Assembly: GCA_964017185.1 (NCBI GenBank)
Contig: OZ024870.1
Span: 55,430,312 to 55,494,311 of the forward strand
Direction: 5' to 3'
Length of the DNA stretch: 64,000 bases
Source: Rugalucina vietnamica
Taxonomy: Eukaryota; Mollusca; Bivalvia; Lucinida; Lucinidae
Under the pieces are notes generated by a model. The model saw only the letters and a program-made list of their open reading frames with translations. It did no database searches and was not told the origin of the DNA. Each line of letters begins with the position of its first letter. Position 1 is the first letter of the stretch. The translations under genes were made by a program, and so were the position numbers. Below are positions 24,490-34,965 of this stretch, in pieces.

Positions 24490-24829
24490 CTGGTACACCC
24501 CGTCTCTGGTGCTCGCCAACCCTGACAGTCGGTCGACGGGAATATGAATTATCGGAGGACTCCCATCAGTCTAACCATCGGCCCTCATAACTGAAATATA
24601 CTTTGATATCTTGTTCTTAAGTGACAGTGTGACTGTAACATATACCAGTACAATGAAATTTTAGAGGTTACATTTGCATTATTTTAAACAATTACTTTTA
24701 CTTTGCTTAAGCATTGCTTACTTTGGTACACTAGAGAATTTCACTGTGATTCACATTTGGTTCTCTAAATCCTAGCATATATAAACACCTCCAAGAGTTA
24801 CTGATATCCAATGCAGAAATGTTGGGCGT

Positions 24830-24847
24830 ATCCCACTTCTGACACCA
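24830..24847 (-). other. Primer-binding site complementary to tRNA-Leu 3' end
   Basis: The minus strand reads TGGTGTCAGAAGTGGGAT two bases inside the LTR end, which fits the 3' end of a tRNA-Leu with CCA. Confidence 0.75.
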
Positions 24848-24849
24848 AA

Positions 24850-25148
24850 TGTCACGGACTGACTCTACTTAATATAAAGTCAGAGGATACAATGGCTTGT
24901 TGTGCCCAACAAATCATGTATCGAATGACCAAGGGTATACGCTTCCTGCTATGAATGACCAGCAAATCTATGGGAGGGTTCAATAAATCATCATAATTTG
25001 AAAATTCTGTTTAATTGAACCCTCCCATAGATTTGCTGGTCATTCATAGCAGGAAGCGTATACCCTTGGTCATTCGATACATGATTTGTTGGGCACAACA
25101 AGCCATTGTATCCTCTGACTTTATATTAAGTAGAGTCAGTCCGTGACA
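24850..25148. repeat. Short palindrome of LTR ends (right edge)
   Basis: Two copies of the last 135-165 bases of the LTR lie head to head: 24850-24984 on the minus strand (adjoining the primer site) and 24985-25148 on the plus strand (adjoining the right CCAAG). The arms are almost identical. Confidence 0.85.
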
Positions 25149-25199
25149 CCAAGACCCAGCATTTTAAAGCCCTATTGAATAAGATAGTAGATATCTTTC

Positions 25200-25660
25200 A
25201 ATGAAAATGGATGCGGTCTTCTTCTCTTCTCATTCAATGGCATTTGGCAACGTTAAATTGTAGTTGCCAATCAGTCTGTGACATTGTGCAAGGCTATTCA
25301 AGGCATCTTGTAGAATCTGGCAATCCGTGTGTGAATTAATATTCCTATGCAAAACATAATCGTCAGTAACGATGCGTACACATGACCTGATATTGTCCGG
25401 AAGATTATGAAAATCAAGAACAGGACCGGTCCCAAGAGATCCATGAGGCTTGGCCATCCAACACCACTTTTTGATAGGGCTCAGAGAGCCATGAAGTGAC
25501 CCACTTGTGAGTAGATCTTCTAATCCTGAGGTAGTGTAGTATGTAAAGTAGTCTCCTATGTGGTACCTGCGGTAGTTCACGAACGACCGCATATATAGGA
25601 GTCGTTATTTCAGATTTAGACAGAACCGGTTGTTGCCCTTGCATCATCAGTAGTCACTAG
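25200..25660 (-). pseudogene. LINE reverse-transcriptase relic (CR1/Jockey group)
   Basis: Two overlapping frames together show a decayed RT palm. VPHRRLLYILHYLRIRRSTHKW and SEPYQKVVLDGQAS fall in one frame. GPVLDFHNLPDNIRSCVRI followed by TDDYVLHRNINSHTDCQ falls in the other. The catalytic motif FADD has become VTDD. At least one frameshift separates the pieces, and both ends are missing. It lies immediately outside the right edge of the gypsy insertion. The next 0.5 kb (25660-26190) has no feature I can name. Confidence 0.75.
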
Positions 25661-26194
25661 CTGATGAAAAACGAGCGATCCAATCCTTATAGAGAACGGC
25701 ATGTATGTCTGTTGACCGGATGTGCTGATTGCTTGTGTATGCTAAGAAAAAAGTAAGATCGTGAAAGAATGTTGAATTTGTGGATCTCCCGGGACCACAT
25801 GCCCAGGAAACATTACTGCATTAACTGAGAGAAGATCATTAAGAGTGTATTACCGTTTGATATCACAAGCAAAGGCAGGTCTATTGCAATATATCATGCC
25901 CTCTATCAGGCGAGCCTCCTGAGGTCAGAGTAGACGTAATTAGACAACTAGATCGTCCGGGTTAAGGTATGTCTAACTCTCTTGCGAACATGAAGTGTTG
26001 GGAAGTTAATTTCGACCAAAGACATGTTCTTTTACCCATATGGTGCCATGTTCAATCATATCTATAGATCCGGGTCAAGTTTAAAGAACTATGTCCTCTT
26101 TAGTGATACCCTGTGGGGTTACAGCTTTCATCCCATAACTAGGGCTAAATGACTGCGAGCTTTTGTAAAAGCTAATGCTTGTGTCCTGATGTAG

Positions 26195-26563
26195 TATGAT
26201 AATGCCGGCCATCTTGGCAACCATCTTGGTTCATTATGTTAGAACTAACACTAAATCATGCTGTTCACAACATTATATGAGCATTTCAAACACATGGCAT
26301 TTTGTATATGCAGCACATGAATGCTTTTAATCAGAGAACAACTTAGTTCTTTTGAATTATAATTATGGCGGCAATCTTGGTCGTCATCTTTCTTCAGTGA
26401 TGTGAGGCCATAACTAAAGTCAAAGGACTTCATTATTATGTAAACAACAAGACATAGGCTTTCCAAACACAAGAGATTGTTTATATGCTGCACTTGAATG
26501 CCGTTTTGATAGGAGAATACCTCTTATATTATGATTATGGCAGCCATCTTGGTCACCATCTTG

Positions 26564-26596
<33 letters not shown>

Positions 26597-27330
26597 GTGG
26601 GTGTCAAAACTTACAAAAATCTTTATCATGATGTTTACAACATAAAATGAGCATTAAAACACAAAGCAGTGGGTATATTCAACTCTGGGGGGTCTATATT
26701 TTTGCTTATGGCCACCATCTTGGAAGCCACCGTGATTTTTCCAAAACGCTCAATGAGGCCAGGGTAACATCATGCAGTTTCTGAATAAGCATGGTCTAAT
26801 GAACTGGAAACTACAATAAAATTCCATGCGGCACCGTCTTCCAAGTTATGCTGATGGCAACTGAAATAAAGGCTTAGCAAAGGAAATGACTAAGAAATCA
26901 ACTTCAGTAATATCTTTGCGAAATTTAAAGTTGACAGCCATCGTTGACGCCATCTTTGACACTGTCTTGTATTTAAAAATATAACAGAAAACATAATTTT
27001 TAATCAAAGTCACCTAATATACAGATAAGTGTAATGTTTTCAGGATTTAAAGTGAACCAATTGAGATAACACTGATAATTGTCATTTGATATTGCACTCT
27101 GGCAGTCATCTTGAAAGCATTCTTGACATACTTGACCATGCTAGCAGGAAATGGTCTTTGACATTCAATTTATAAAAGCATGTGAAATATTTATAAATAT
27201 GCAAATAGAAGCTTTTTATGACCAGCTCATGTATTGAGCCGCCATCTTGGACGCCGTCTTGTTTTTCTCAAAATGCTCAATGATGCCAAGGTATTCTTTA
27301 ATGGTAACATCTAAGCAACAAGAATCAGCC
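26195..27330 (+). repeat. About 165-bp tandem repeat, seven diverged units
   Basis: Each unit holds a doublet like GCCATCTTGGCAACCATCTTG (near 26207, 26368, 26536, 26698, 26936, 27104, 27238). Neighbouring words such as CAAAACGCTCAATGAGGCC recur. It is the inverse of the short array at 11946-12350. An (ATT)n run sits at about 26568-26597. It is non-coding. Confidence 0.65.
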
Positions 27331-27422
27331 AAGAAAAAAAGTTTGAACCACATTTCCGGGTCAAGCTGGATATCTGCAGGACTATGGCAAAAGAGATAAC
27401 CCATGATCACAAAAATGCATAT

Positions 27423-27544
27423 TTTGGTGGAGCGGGCTGATGCAGTGATAGAGTGTAGGACTCTGGTCCCAGAGGTCCCAGGTTCGGTTCTCAGTCGGTG
27501 CATTGTGGCCTTGAGCAAGTCACAGCTCCTGAGGTCAGTAATGA

Positions 27545-27588
<44 letters not shown>
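27423..27588 (+). repeat. tRNA-derived SINE with poly(A) tail
   Basis: An A-box-like TGATGCAGTGATAGAGTG and a B-box-like AGGTTCGGTTCTC are followed by GGCCTTGAGCAAGTCAC, a core word also present in the SINEs at 34500 and 43475. An A tract of about 46 bases ends it. The tail runs directly into a GACCGACC-type MITE fragment. Confidence 0.65.
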
Positions 27589-27589
<1 letters not shown>

Positions 27590-27911
27590 TCGGTAGGTAG
27601 GTAGGTAGGCAAATCTTTTTATTTTTTTTTTCTCTAACTTATTTGTTGAAACCAGTAAAAAATGATAAATTACAACTTAATTCATCTCAAATACTAGAAA
27701 ATGACAAACATCAGTTTAAAACATTAAGAAAGTTAAATAAATTGATTTTAAATATCATTTTTGCAGTTTTGACTTATTTTAAGTCATATGTCCATTTAAC
27801 TTCAGTAGGGATGAAAATCTTTTTATTTTCTTTCAAAATTGCGATAAAAACTGCAGGGTCGGCACAATAAATCAGGGTCGGTCGGGTTAGCGGAACCACT
27901 TTTTTTTGGCC
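27589..27911. mobile_element. Fragment of GGCC...GGCC MITE family
   Basis: The right end reads GGGTCGGTCGGGTTAGCGGAA, a T tract, then GGCC|TTA, matching the family at 51356-51743 and 54232-54598. The left end is fused to the SINE poly(A). Confidence 0.5.
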
Positions 27912-28060
27912 TTATAAGAAGATGGAACCAATGTGCGTATAAATAATCCAAGTCACATGATCAAGATTATATGGTAGATACTAGAAGCCTCCGTAACCAG
28001 TGAACCGATTTCAACGAAACTGACCAGTTGGTAACGGTTAGACTGATATTCAGTCTCTAA
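27912..28060 (+). repeat. Fragment of the AGCTCACC bivalve repeat
   Basis: It contains GGAACCAATGTGCGTATAAA, CAAGTCACATGATCAAGAT and GAACCGATTTCAACGAAACT, all internal words of the repeat at 37123-38290. Both ends are missing. Confidence 0.6.
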
Positions 28061-28310
28061 TTCTTTAATCTATCTTCACAATAATTTTCTAGCATCTTAG
28101 TATGCCTCTCTGATAGCTTCAGAATTAGACTACTTTCAGCCAAAAGTATCCTTGGTAAGAGGAAAATAGAAAAGACAGAAAAAATGAAAAAAAAAAAAGT
28201 AGTAGACTTGTACAAGTCTAGGTAACGGTCTGTCATCATAGTTACTGTATTTGTTATTTGTGAAAGAATAACCATTTTTGTACTAAGGCTGAAAAGTTGG
28301 TGTCTTACAT

Positions 28311-28480
28311 GTTAGAACCGCCTCGCTGAGGCAGTGCTAACGAGTACCCACAATGTTTTTGGATAAAAAATAAGAAAATCATGTATACCCCTGCAAGGCT
28401 GTAATACCAGTTTTTCTATATAAAAGTGGGGTTTAAGGGGTATACATTTCACGGACATCTTAACATGATGGTTTGTTTTT
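28311..28480 (+). repeat. Hairpin-centred dispersed repeat, right half
   Basis: ATGTTAGAACCGCCTCGCTGAGGCAG...CTAACGAGTACCCACAAT is followed by the usual AAAAATAAGAAAA and AAAGTGGGGTTTAAGGGG words. The left arm outside the central hairpin is missing. Confidence 0.6.
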
Positions 28481-29290
28481 ATTGTATGGAGGTTTAACGT
28501 CCCAGTCAACAATTTCTTGATGTATTCATATGAGAAAACCACGATGCTTATCTGCATCTTTTGTTTTTGTTACATGGATAGAACAACGCCATTATTAACT
28601 AACCAAGAACAAGCTGACCTGTCCTGAAATTTGTCATTCAACATAGCATATCATCATCTTTGTTTTCGCTTAATACGTGCATCCTTTAGGTTGCACGTTA
28701 TACGTTGTACTTAGGCTCCAAGAAAGTGTCTGTCAAAAGGATAAGGAAAAGAACCGAAGGACTCGGACTGATTCATTAAATGGCCGCGCCCTGTATAATT
28801 GGGTGCAACCCTGTCGCGGCATATTGAAAATATATGCGGAGTACTTTGTTTTCTTCCCATTCATCGTATGTCTAAACTCCCATAGTCCATTGCGTGCAAA
28901 GTGTGATTTAGATCACGAGACTGCGTCGCGCACGGACCGCGGAAACACCCTCGCGCATGCTCCCAATCGTCCAATCAAAGATGATCTTTTGAATGAACTC
29001 GCCAGAAAAGCAGGCTAATTTTTCGACTGCGCAATGCGCATTGGCATGCTCCGCCCACTGGCAGAGGTCGTCAGCCAGCTGTTTACCGCCGCCATTTTTG
29101 AAGCTTTAAAAGCCACAGACAGAGCACTTTTTCAGGTGTTTATTTGATAATTGAACGGACTTGTCACTCAAAACGATTTGTCATAGGTAACGTGACAGAG
29201 GGGGTCGCGCGTTAGCGCGACACCCGACCTGAGCATAACGACCAGCGTAATCTTTACCAACAAAACCCGATTTGTGCGATCCCAAATCTG
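28481..29290. other. No gene seen
   Basis: Mixed-composition sequence, GC-richer at 28890-29100. It holds no supported exon. It leads into the TIR element at 29293. Confidence 0.35.
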
Positions 29291-29465
29291 ACCCTACTGT
29301 ATCGCGGCATCTTCTGTATCGCGGCATTTGCGTATCATGTGAATGGTCGAGCGCAGTGCCCCCTAGTAATTGTTTACGTTCGGCATTCGAGGCAAACGAC
29401 AAACGCTTAACTCCAGCGAAAATTGAGAAAATGTAAAGACCTCTGGTAAAATAATGTGTACCTTT

Positions 29466-31220
29466 ACAAAAGTCATGTTTGTCAAATGGTAAATATACAC
29501 ACCCGAGAAGACAAGACCCTTGATTTACTCTTCACTAACTCGCCATCCCCAATTAACCGTGTTAAAGGGATGCCCCCGATCGGCAAAGCAGATCATGACA
29601 TTGTCTATATTGAATATGACATAAAGGCTAAACGGATTCAGCAGGCCCCGCGTAAGATTTTCCTATATAAACGAGCGGATATGGACGGTCTCCATGACCA
29701 TCTAGCGCGCTATAGGGATTCGTTCCTTTCAACTGACCATAGTCAGGTGTCAGTCAATGACATGTGGGTCAGTTTTAAGTCGGAGGTTCTCTCGGCTATT
29801 GAAAGGTTTATTCCATCAAAAATGACCGGTGCGTTCCTTTACCGGAATGGACCGGAATGGGCTTGATTACCGGAATGGACTACAGGAATGGACATTTATA
29901 TGTGTCCTGGTGTAAATTTCATTTAGTTCTGAATGGCATAGTGGCATAAAATATGCACATACTGGGAATCGTCAAAGAATTGTGTGGTTTAGGTACCGCA
30001 ATTTTATGTTTCATACGATGGGGGTAGTAGCTTATGTGCTCATAATTTTTTTTTTATACGCGTGTGGTACTGTCACAGTGCCAGCACGTTTTATTCATTT
30101 CTGTTTGCACCTTTAATGCAGAATAACCCTTGAGATGCCTATAATATTTCTATCGAAGGCACCTCTTTAGTCTTCGTATAACCGCACCCCTGACCCCACC
30201 CCTACTGAGCTACCTTAAACCACCATGAGGGCAAGTTTTGCTATACTTAGATTAAACTAATTTTATTCAAACTACTTATATGACTTCGAAAGTTAGTTTT
30301 GTGAATATTAAATGCATTCAAAGTACTCAATGCCACATATAAATATCCATTTCGGTAGTCCATTCCGGTAATTAGGTCCATTCCGGTCCATTCCGGTAAA
30401 GGAACGCACCCAAAAATGACCAAGACAAAATATAGCTTACCATGGATCGATAGCTCGATCAAACACTTGATAAGGAAACGTGATAAACTTTACATGTACT
30501 TTCGTGCTCGCAAGTCAAGCAGCCCTGACATTAAGAACCATTACAAACGGTTCAGAGCACATGTTCAAAAGAGCATTAGAGATGCATATTGGAAGCATAT
30601 TACCAATATCTTCTCCTTTGAAAATGATAACCCTGATCCCGATTGTCCCCGAAAAAATGAAAAGGCAAAAAAGTTTTGGTCATTTGTCAAGTCCCTAAAG
30701 AAAGACGCGTCTGGGATCAATACTCTTAGAGAAAATGGTATCTTGAAGACTGACACTTTGGATAAGGCTAATATTTGTAATAGGCAGTTTCAATCAGCCT
30801 TCACTCGCGAATCAGATGATGAAATCCCCTCCAAAGGCACAAGTCCTTTCACCGCTATGGGTGAAATTACAGTTGACCCCAATGGGGTCATTAAACTGTT
30901 GAATAACTTGAATATACATAAGGCGCCTGGGCCAGATGGCCTGAGTGCTAGGGTGTTGAAGGAATGTAGTTCTGAAATTGCTCCTGTACTGACCTATATC
31001 TTCAATGAGTCGCTTGCTCAGGGTGCTGTACCAGACGATTGGCGACAGGCAAATGTAGCCCCGGTATTTAAGAAAGGTGAGAAATACGATGCAGCTAATT
31101 ATCGACCGGTGTCGCTTACTTGTATCTGTTGCAAAACTCTAGAGCATATAATAGTCAGCAGCATAAACAAACACTTGGCTCTTGAAAACATTCTTGCTGA
31201 CTGTCAGCATGGGTTCCGAA
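29466..31220 (+). pseudogene. Captured LINE ORF2 fragment (endonuclease end to early RT)
   Basis: The first part (29466-29827) reads TLDLLFTNSPSPINRVKGMP and KADHDIVYIEYD, the last endonuclease block. The second part (30411-31220) continues in frame with LPWIDSSIKHLIRKRDKLYM, KAPGPDGLSARVLKE, VPDDWRQANVAPVFKKGEK, NYRPVSLTCICCKTLE and ADCQHGFRS. The sequence then stops abruptly before the catalytic palm. It is a CR1/Jockey-group element. Both its 5' and 3' ends are missing, which simple target-primed insertion does not produce. A 583-bp element is inserted between the two parts. Apart from that the reading frame is open throughout, suggesting recent origin. Confidence 0.8.
29828..30410. mobile_element. 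MULE-like MITE with 11-bp target duplication
   Basis: It starts GGTGCGTTCCTTTACCGGAA, ends with the complement, and has TIRs of about 50 bp made of repeated CCGGAATGGAC words. It is flanked by exact CAAAAATGACC on both sides (29817-29827 and 30411-30421). Duplications of 9-11 bp with long TIRs fit Mutator-like elements. No ORF. Removing one duplication restores the LINE frame. Confidence 0.85.
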
Positions 31221-31375
31221 GTTGTTTTTATTTTCTTCGAGTCGGATCTGTCGACTGGATGTCAGACATCACATGGAATCACTAGGTCACATCATCTCCT
31301 TATATGGAAACTTTGACATTTGCCTTCTAGGTGAACCCAGCGATACAGAAGACACTTTTGCAACTTGGGTAATGC

Positions 31376-31400
31376 GGGGGGGGGGGGGGGGGGGGGGGGG
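31376..31400. repeat. Poly(G) tract
   Basis: A homopolymer of about 25 G at the right edge of the TIR element copy. It is likely to be length-variable. The rest of 31401-31886 shows no gene. Confidence 0.9.
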
Positions 31401-31886
31401 ATTTTGTTACTTTTTCTTGTTTCTTTGATGCATTTTCTCATGTTTTTCAATCCTCTTCTTTATTTTGAAATTTAACAAATACAAGACGGTTGACCATGGG
31501 CGCCGCCATATTAGCTTCCAACCAAACAAACATTGTTCGACCTTCCGGGACTAGTCTATGGTCTGAAATCGAAGTCCCTCGTTCTGTCAGCTAAATAATA
31601 ATTTGAGGGGTTGAGAAGTTTTCCATGCGCTATATTAACATTGGTAATCTTTAACCAATAGATCTAGCCCTACTGTTCTCTTCTAGATGTTGGCTTTGGT
31701 CAATTAAAGTGGTCGCATGCAGACTTATAAGGGGGGCATCTTCTCAAGTCAACGTAATAGTTGAGTATATCAATATATTCCACCTTAATTTCTGCTGTAT
31801 ATACCCTGCATACTCTTTCTTTCATTTAAAAAATTTCAATACTGATTGCATAACATAAGACAAAACTATCAGATATTTAAAGCTAG

Positions 31887-33347
31887 TATCTCACTGGCAT
31901 GCGAATTTCTGTCGACTGTTTTGCAAATTTTGTCGCGGACTTTCACACAACATTCGTACCAGTGTTGCACGAGTGTCACAAGTATTTCATGTGTCGCGAA
32001 CTGGTCACGAAATTTTTAAACTTGTTTCTAACACACAATAAATGTGAGTTTTTTCCCCAAAATATTTTGCAAGACTGTCACGCTACTCGTGGGACGTTCG
32101 TGGGAGTGTCGCGAACTTGTCGCCGCAAAACTTTGGCAAATTTACAATGCAAAATTTTTGCGACGCTCGTATGAATGTGTGCGAGTGTGGTATGAAGTCT
32201 TGAGAAAAAAATGCGAACACCTCGCGACTATCTGGCGAGAAAATAAAACTAAGCAACATTCATTCCAATGTCACGCAACTGTTATACGAATGAAAATGAA
32301 AATAAGCTACATTCGTGGGAAAGTCGGGAGACACTCTCATGAATGTCTCGTGACTGTCGTGCAACAGTCGCGAGATATATTTTCAAAATTAGATTGAAAC
32401 TCCCGAATTTGTTTCATAAACGTCCACTGACTCCACTCAGCAGACCAGTCAACCTCCTGAAAATTCTAAGAGGGAGATTGCGCGAAACAGTGATGTTTCG
32501 ACCAAATTAGCATGCAACTTACACGCGCGCTTTAAGACCTATAAAATTTCAAGGAGGGAGATTTTTTCTTCAGGAGGGAGGTTTTTTTGCAGCGTTTCAA
32601 AAAGATAATACTTGTTATTGGCAAAAAAAAAAGAGTATACCGCTAGCATTTACCGATACTAAACCCATAAAACAAGGAAAAATTGAGACGGTGTCATACC
32701 TTAGGTATTGAAAATTCGCTTGTGCAATCTTCTATAAAGCCTATGATGCAAAAACCGCGAAGAAACGATGAAATTCGATCGAAAAATCAGTTTCGACATT
32801 ATTTCTACCAAGGGCGCGGCCATATTGGTAGTTTTCCCAACGATCATTTGTTACATGCAATCTGATTGGTTCCGAAATCAGCCTAGAAAGTTAATGGCCA
32901 ATCACAAAGATTGTTTTATCTTTCACCGATTTCATGCTTAAAATAGATCGGAGAACCTGGAATACACCTGAGACTTGCCGAATAGGCTTAAAATAGAAGT
33001 CGGAACGATAGAAAATTCCCGAACTCAACCGGAAATTTGCAATGACCTTGACTTTGATTGTGTAAACACGGAAAAACGGGGATATATTTTCTTTTTTGTT
33101 TCGGATGTTAAAATTAACCGGTAGACAGCCCGAAATCCGTTAGTTTGGCGTTTTAAATTGAAATCGGACGGGAGGTCGTAAGTCCATGGCAAAACCGTTA
33201 GGATAACGGGATACCCGGGAGAGTTGACAGGTCTGCCACTCAGTGAGACTGAAACGTGAATGTTGTGTTTGTATCTTTAAATTTTGTCGAAAAATAGTGG
33301 CAAACTATTCACGAACTAGTCTCCAGTTGTCGCATTCCAGTGAGATA
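31887..33347. mobile_element. TIR transposon with GTCGCGA-rich subterminal repeats
   Basis: The ends are TATCTCACTGGCATGCGA (left) and the near-complement TCGCATTCCAGTGAGATA (right). From 31900 to 32380 the words GTCGCGAAC, CGCGACT and GTCGTGCAAC recur every 30-60 bases in both orientations, as in transposase-binding subterminal arrays. No transposase ORF. A hAT-like element sits inside. Confidence 0.65.
32441..33235. mobile_element. hAT-like non-autonomous element, nested
   Basis: The TIR is CAGACCAGTCAAC / GTTGACAGGTCTG, flanked by an exact 8-bp duplication CCACTCAG (32433-32440, 33236-33243). An 8-bp duplication and a CAG start are typical of hAT. Its 795 bp contain no transposase. Confidence 0.8.
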
Positions 33348-33639
33348 GGGGCTTAAGCAGATATATCTTTTTTTACGGTTTACAGTCGATCAATTTCTGA
33401 CCATTACCTCAGGAGCTGTGGAATACCAGCTGTTTGACTGCTGAATGCTGATCACTCTTGGATCAGCTCTAGCAGTGAATTGTTGAGTAATAATTTACTG
33501 TTTGGAGATCAGTAAAGAGGATCAAATCACGAGCGCATATTCTTACAACTGACCAAAAAACTGAATAATTACTCAACAATTGACATGTACTTAAGCTGAT
33601 CTATTATAACAATATTATAACATCTCTAGATTCTTTTCA

Positions 33640-33870
33640 GTCGTAAAAATTGAAAATTTCATTGGAAAAATATTGATATTTTTTCTCAAAACATAGGTTG
33701 TGGGTACATGTTAGAACCGCCTTGGCTAGGCATTTCTAACACCCGCAATCTATGTTTTGTATCAAAAATAAGAAAAATAGGTATACCGCCTGCAAACTCC
33801 AGTTTCTCTATATATAGAAGTGGGGTTTATGGGGGTATACATATCATTGATATGTTATTTCTGATGTTAT
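33640..33870 (+). repeat. Hairpin-centred dispersed repeat
   Basis: The copy has the order AAAATTGAAAATTTCATTGG, TTGTGGGTACATGTTAGAAC, CGCCTTGGCTAGGC, TTCTAACACCCGCAATC, AAAAATAAGAAAAATAGG, GTGGGGTTTATGGGGG and TATACAT. The centre can fold as a hairpin of roughly 22-bp arms. Confidence 0.7.
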
Positions 33871-33984
33871 AATGCAAGATATTTAAGTTTTTCAGTGATA
33901 GTAATGTTACATTGATCACGAAGCATTAATCCCACCCCAGCATCTTGCATTAATTTAATAAATTTTATGTTTCTTAATCACTCG

Positions 33985-34180
33985 GTCATCTCACCGCTGT
34001 GACTGGTGTGGGTTCGAGCCCCGCTCTGGCCACATGTGAGACAAGCCAAATTCTGCTTGCGGGTGTGTCAGGTGGTTTTTCTCGGGGTTCTCCCGTTTTC
34101 GCCCCACCTACTGATTGGCCCGTCTCATATGAGCTGAAATAATCTTGAAAGGGACGTAAAACTGAATTAAAAAAAAAAAT
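33985..34180 (+). repeat. tRNA-derived SINE with GGTTTTTCTCGGGGTTCTCC core
   Basis: A B box GGGTTCGAGCCC at about 34010 is followed by ACATGTGAGACAAGCC, the core GGTGGTTTTTCTCGGGG, and the tail TGAGCTGAAATAATCTTGAA with GGGACGTAAAAC and an A-rich end. The core resembles that of mollusc Meta/RUDI-type SINEs (from memory). Tail-only copies lie at 34857-34960 and 43145-43190. Confidence 0.7.
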
Positions 34181-34274
34181 AAGATAATAATAAATTTTAT
34201 AGGGAGTACAATCATGACAATGGCATTACGAAAACTTGCCCATGATGCAATATACAGATTTTTTGAGCTTTAAA

Positions 34275-34495
34275 AAGTGAACATTTTCAGCTGAAAAATC
34301 GATATTTTTCTTATTATTGCTCAAAACTTTGATTATGGGTACACGTTAGAATCGCCTCGGCGAGGCGTTTCTAACGAGTACCCACAATCTATGATTTGAA
34401 GCAAAAATAAGAAAAATAGGTATATACCCCTGCATTACCCCAGTTTTGCTATATGAAAGTGGGGTTCAAGGGGGTATACATTACACGGACTTGTT
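34275..34495 (+). repeat. Hairpin-centred dispersed repeat, best-preserved hairpin
   Basis: The centre reads GATTATGGGTACACGTTAGA, ATCGCCTCGGCGAGGCG, then TTTCTAACGAGTACCCACAA. This is an inverted repeat with about 25-bp arms, and the downstream words match the other copies. Confidence 0.75.
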
Positions 34496-34499
34496 TTCG

Positions 34500-34650
34500 T
34501 GATGGCGTTGTGGTAGAGCGTGGAACTCCGAATAGAGAGGTCCTGGTTTCAATCCCCACATGCGTCACCTTGTTGTGTCCTTGAGAAAGACACATTAACT
34601 CCCTACAGTACTGGTTAAACCCAGGAAGAGTTGGGTCCATCCTGACATGA
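34500..34650 (+). repeat. tRNA-derived SINE with GTCCTTGAGAAAGACAC core
   Basis: The A box GTGGTAGAGCGTGG and the B box TGGTTTCAATCC are correctly ordered and spaced (about 35 bases apart). They are followed by TTGTGTCCTTGAGAAAGACA. The same order occurs reversed at 43475-43620. Confidence 0.75.
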
Positions 34651-34856
34651 CTGAAAAATTGTACGCCTCTATACAAAGCAACAATAAGTTTCATACGGAT
34701 ATATATGGAAATAACCATGAGTGTAATATTCATATTTTCAATGAAAATTTACATTGTTTTTACATACTTCATCAATTACGTCTCATATTCCCATAAAAGT
34801 GATAATACATGTCATGTGTGTTCATAACACTTTTTATGACAGGAAATTATCCACTA

Positions 34857-34965
34857 GCATGTGTGAGACAAGCCAAGTTCTGCTTGCGGGTGTGCCAGGT
34901 GGTTTTTCTCGGGGTTCTCTTGTTTCTGTCCACATAAAGTACTGATTGGTCATAGATCTAGGGTA
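34857..34965 (+). repeat. SINE fragment (core only)
   Basis: It repeats TGTGAGACAAGCCAAGTTCT and GGTGGTTTTTCTCGGGGTTC from the SINE at 33985 without its tRNA head. It abuts a short fragment of the hairpin repeat (GGTACACGCTAGAACCGCC at 34963). Confidence 0.65.

Larger units (their letters stand above)
13895..25148 (-). mobile_element. Ty3/gypsy LTR retroelement fossil, broken, internally inverted
   Basis: One insertion of 11,254 bases begins TGTCACG, ends CGTGACA and is flanked by the 5-bp duplication CCAAG (13890-13894 and 25149-25153). The interior reads on the minus strand: primer site, gag-like ORF, gag/protease/integrase ORF, polypurine tract and LTR. The outermost LTR pieces instead read on the plus strand. 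The element is broken in several places and is not functional. LTR copies differ at only a few sites per kilobase, so it is young. Another TIR element is inserted in it (22998-24489). Confidence 0.88.
29293..31373 (+). mobile_element. TIR DNA transposon, copy 2, carrying a LINE fragment
   Basis: The left block (29293-29465, beginning CCCTACTGTATCGCGGC) and right block (31219-31373, beginning GTTGTTTTTATTTTCTTCGA) match the two blocks of the 2038-2611 element. In place of the short middle there is about 1.75 kb of LINE coding sequence. I do not see the right TIR after 31373; a G tract of about 25 bases follows at 31376-31400. Confidence 0.6.
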
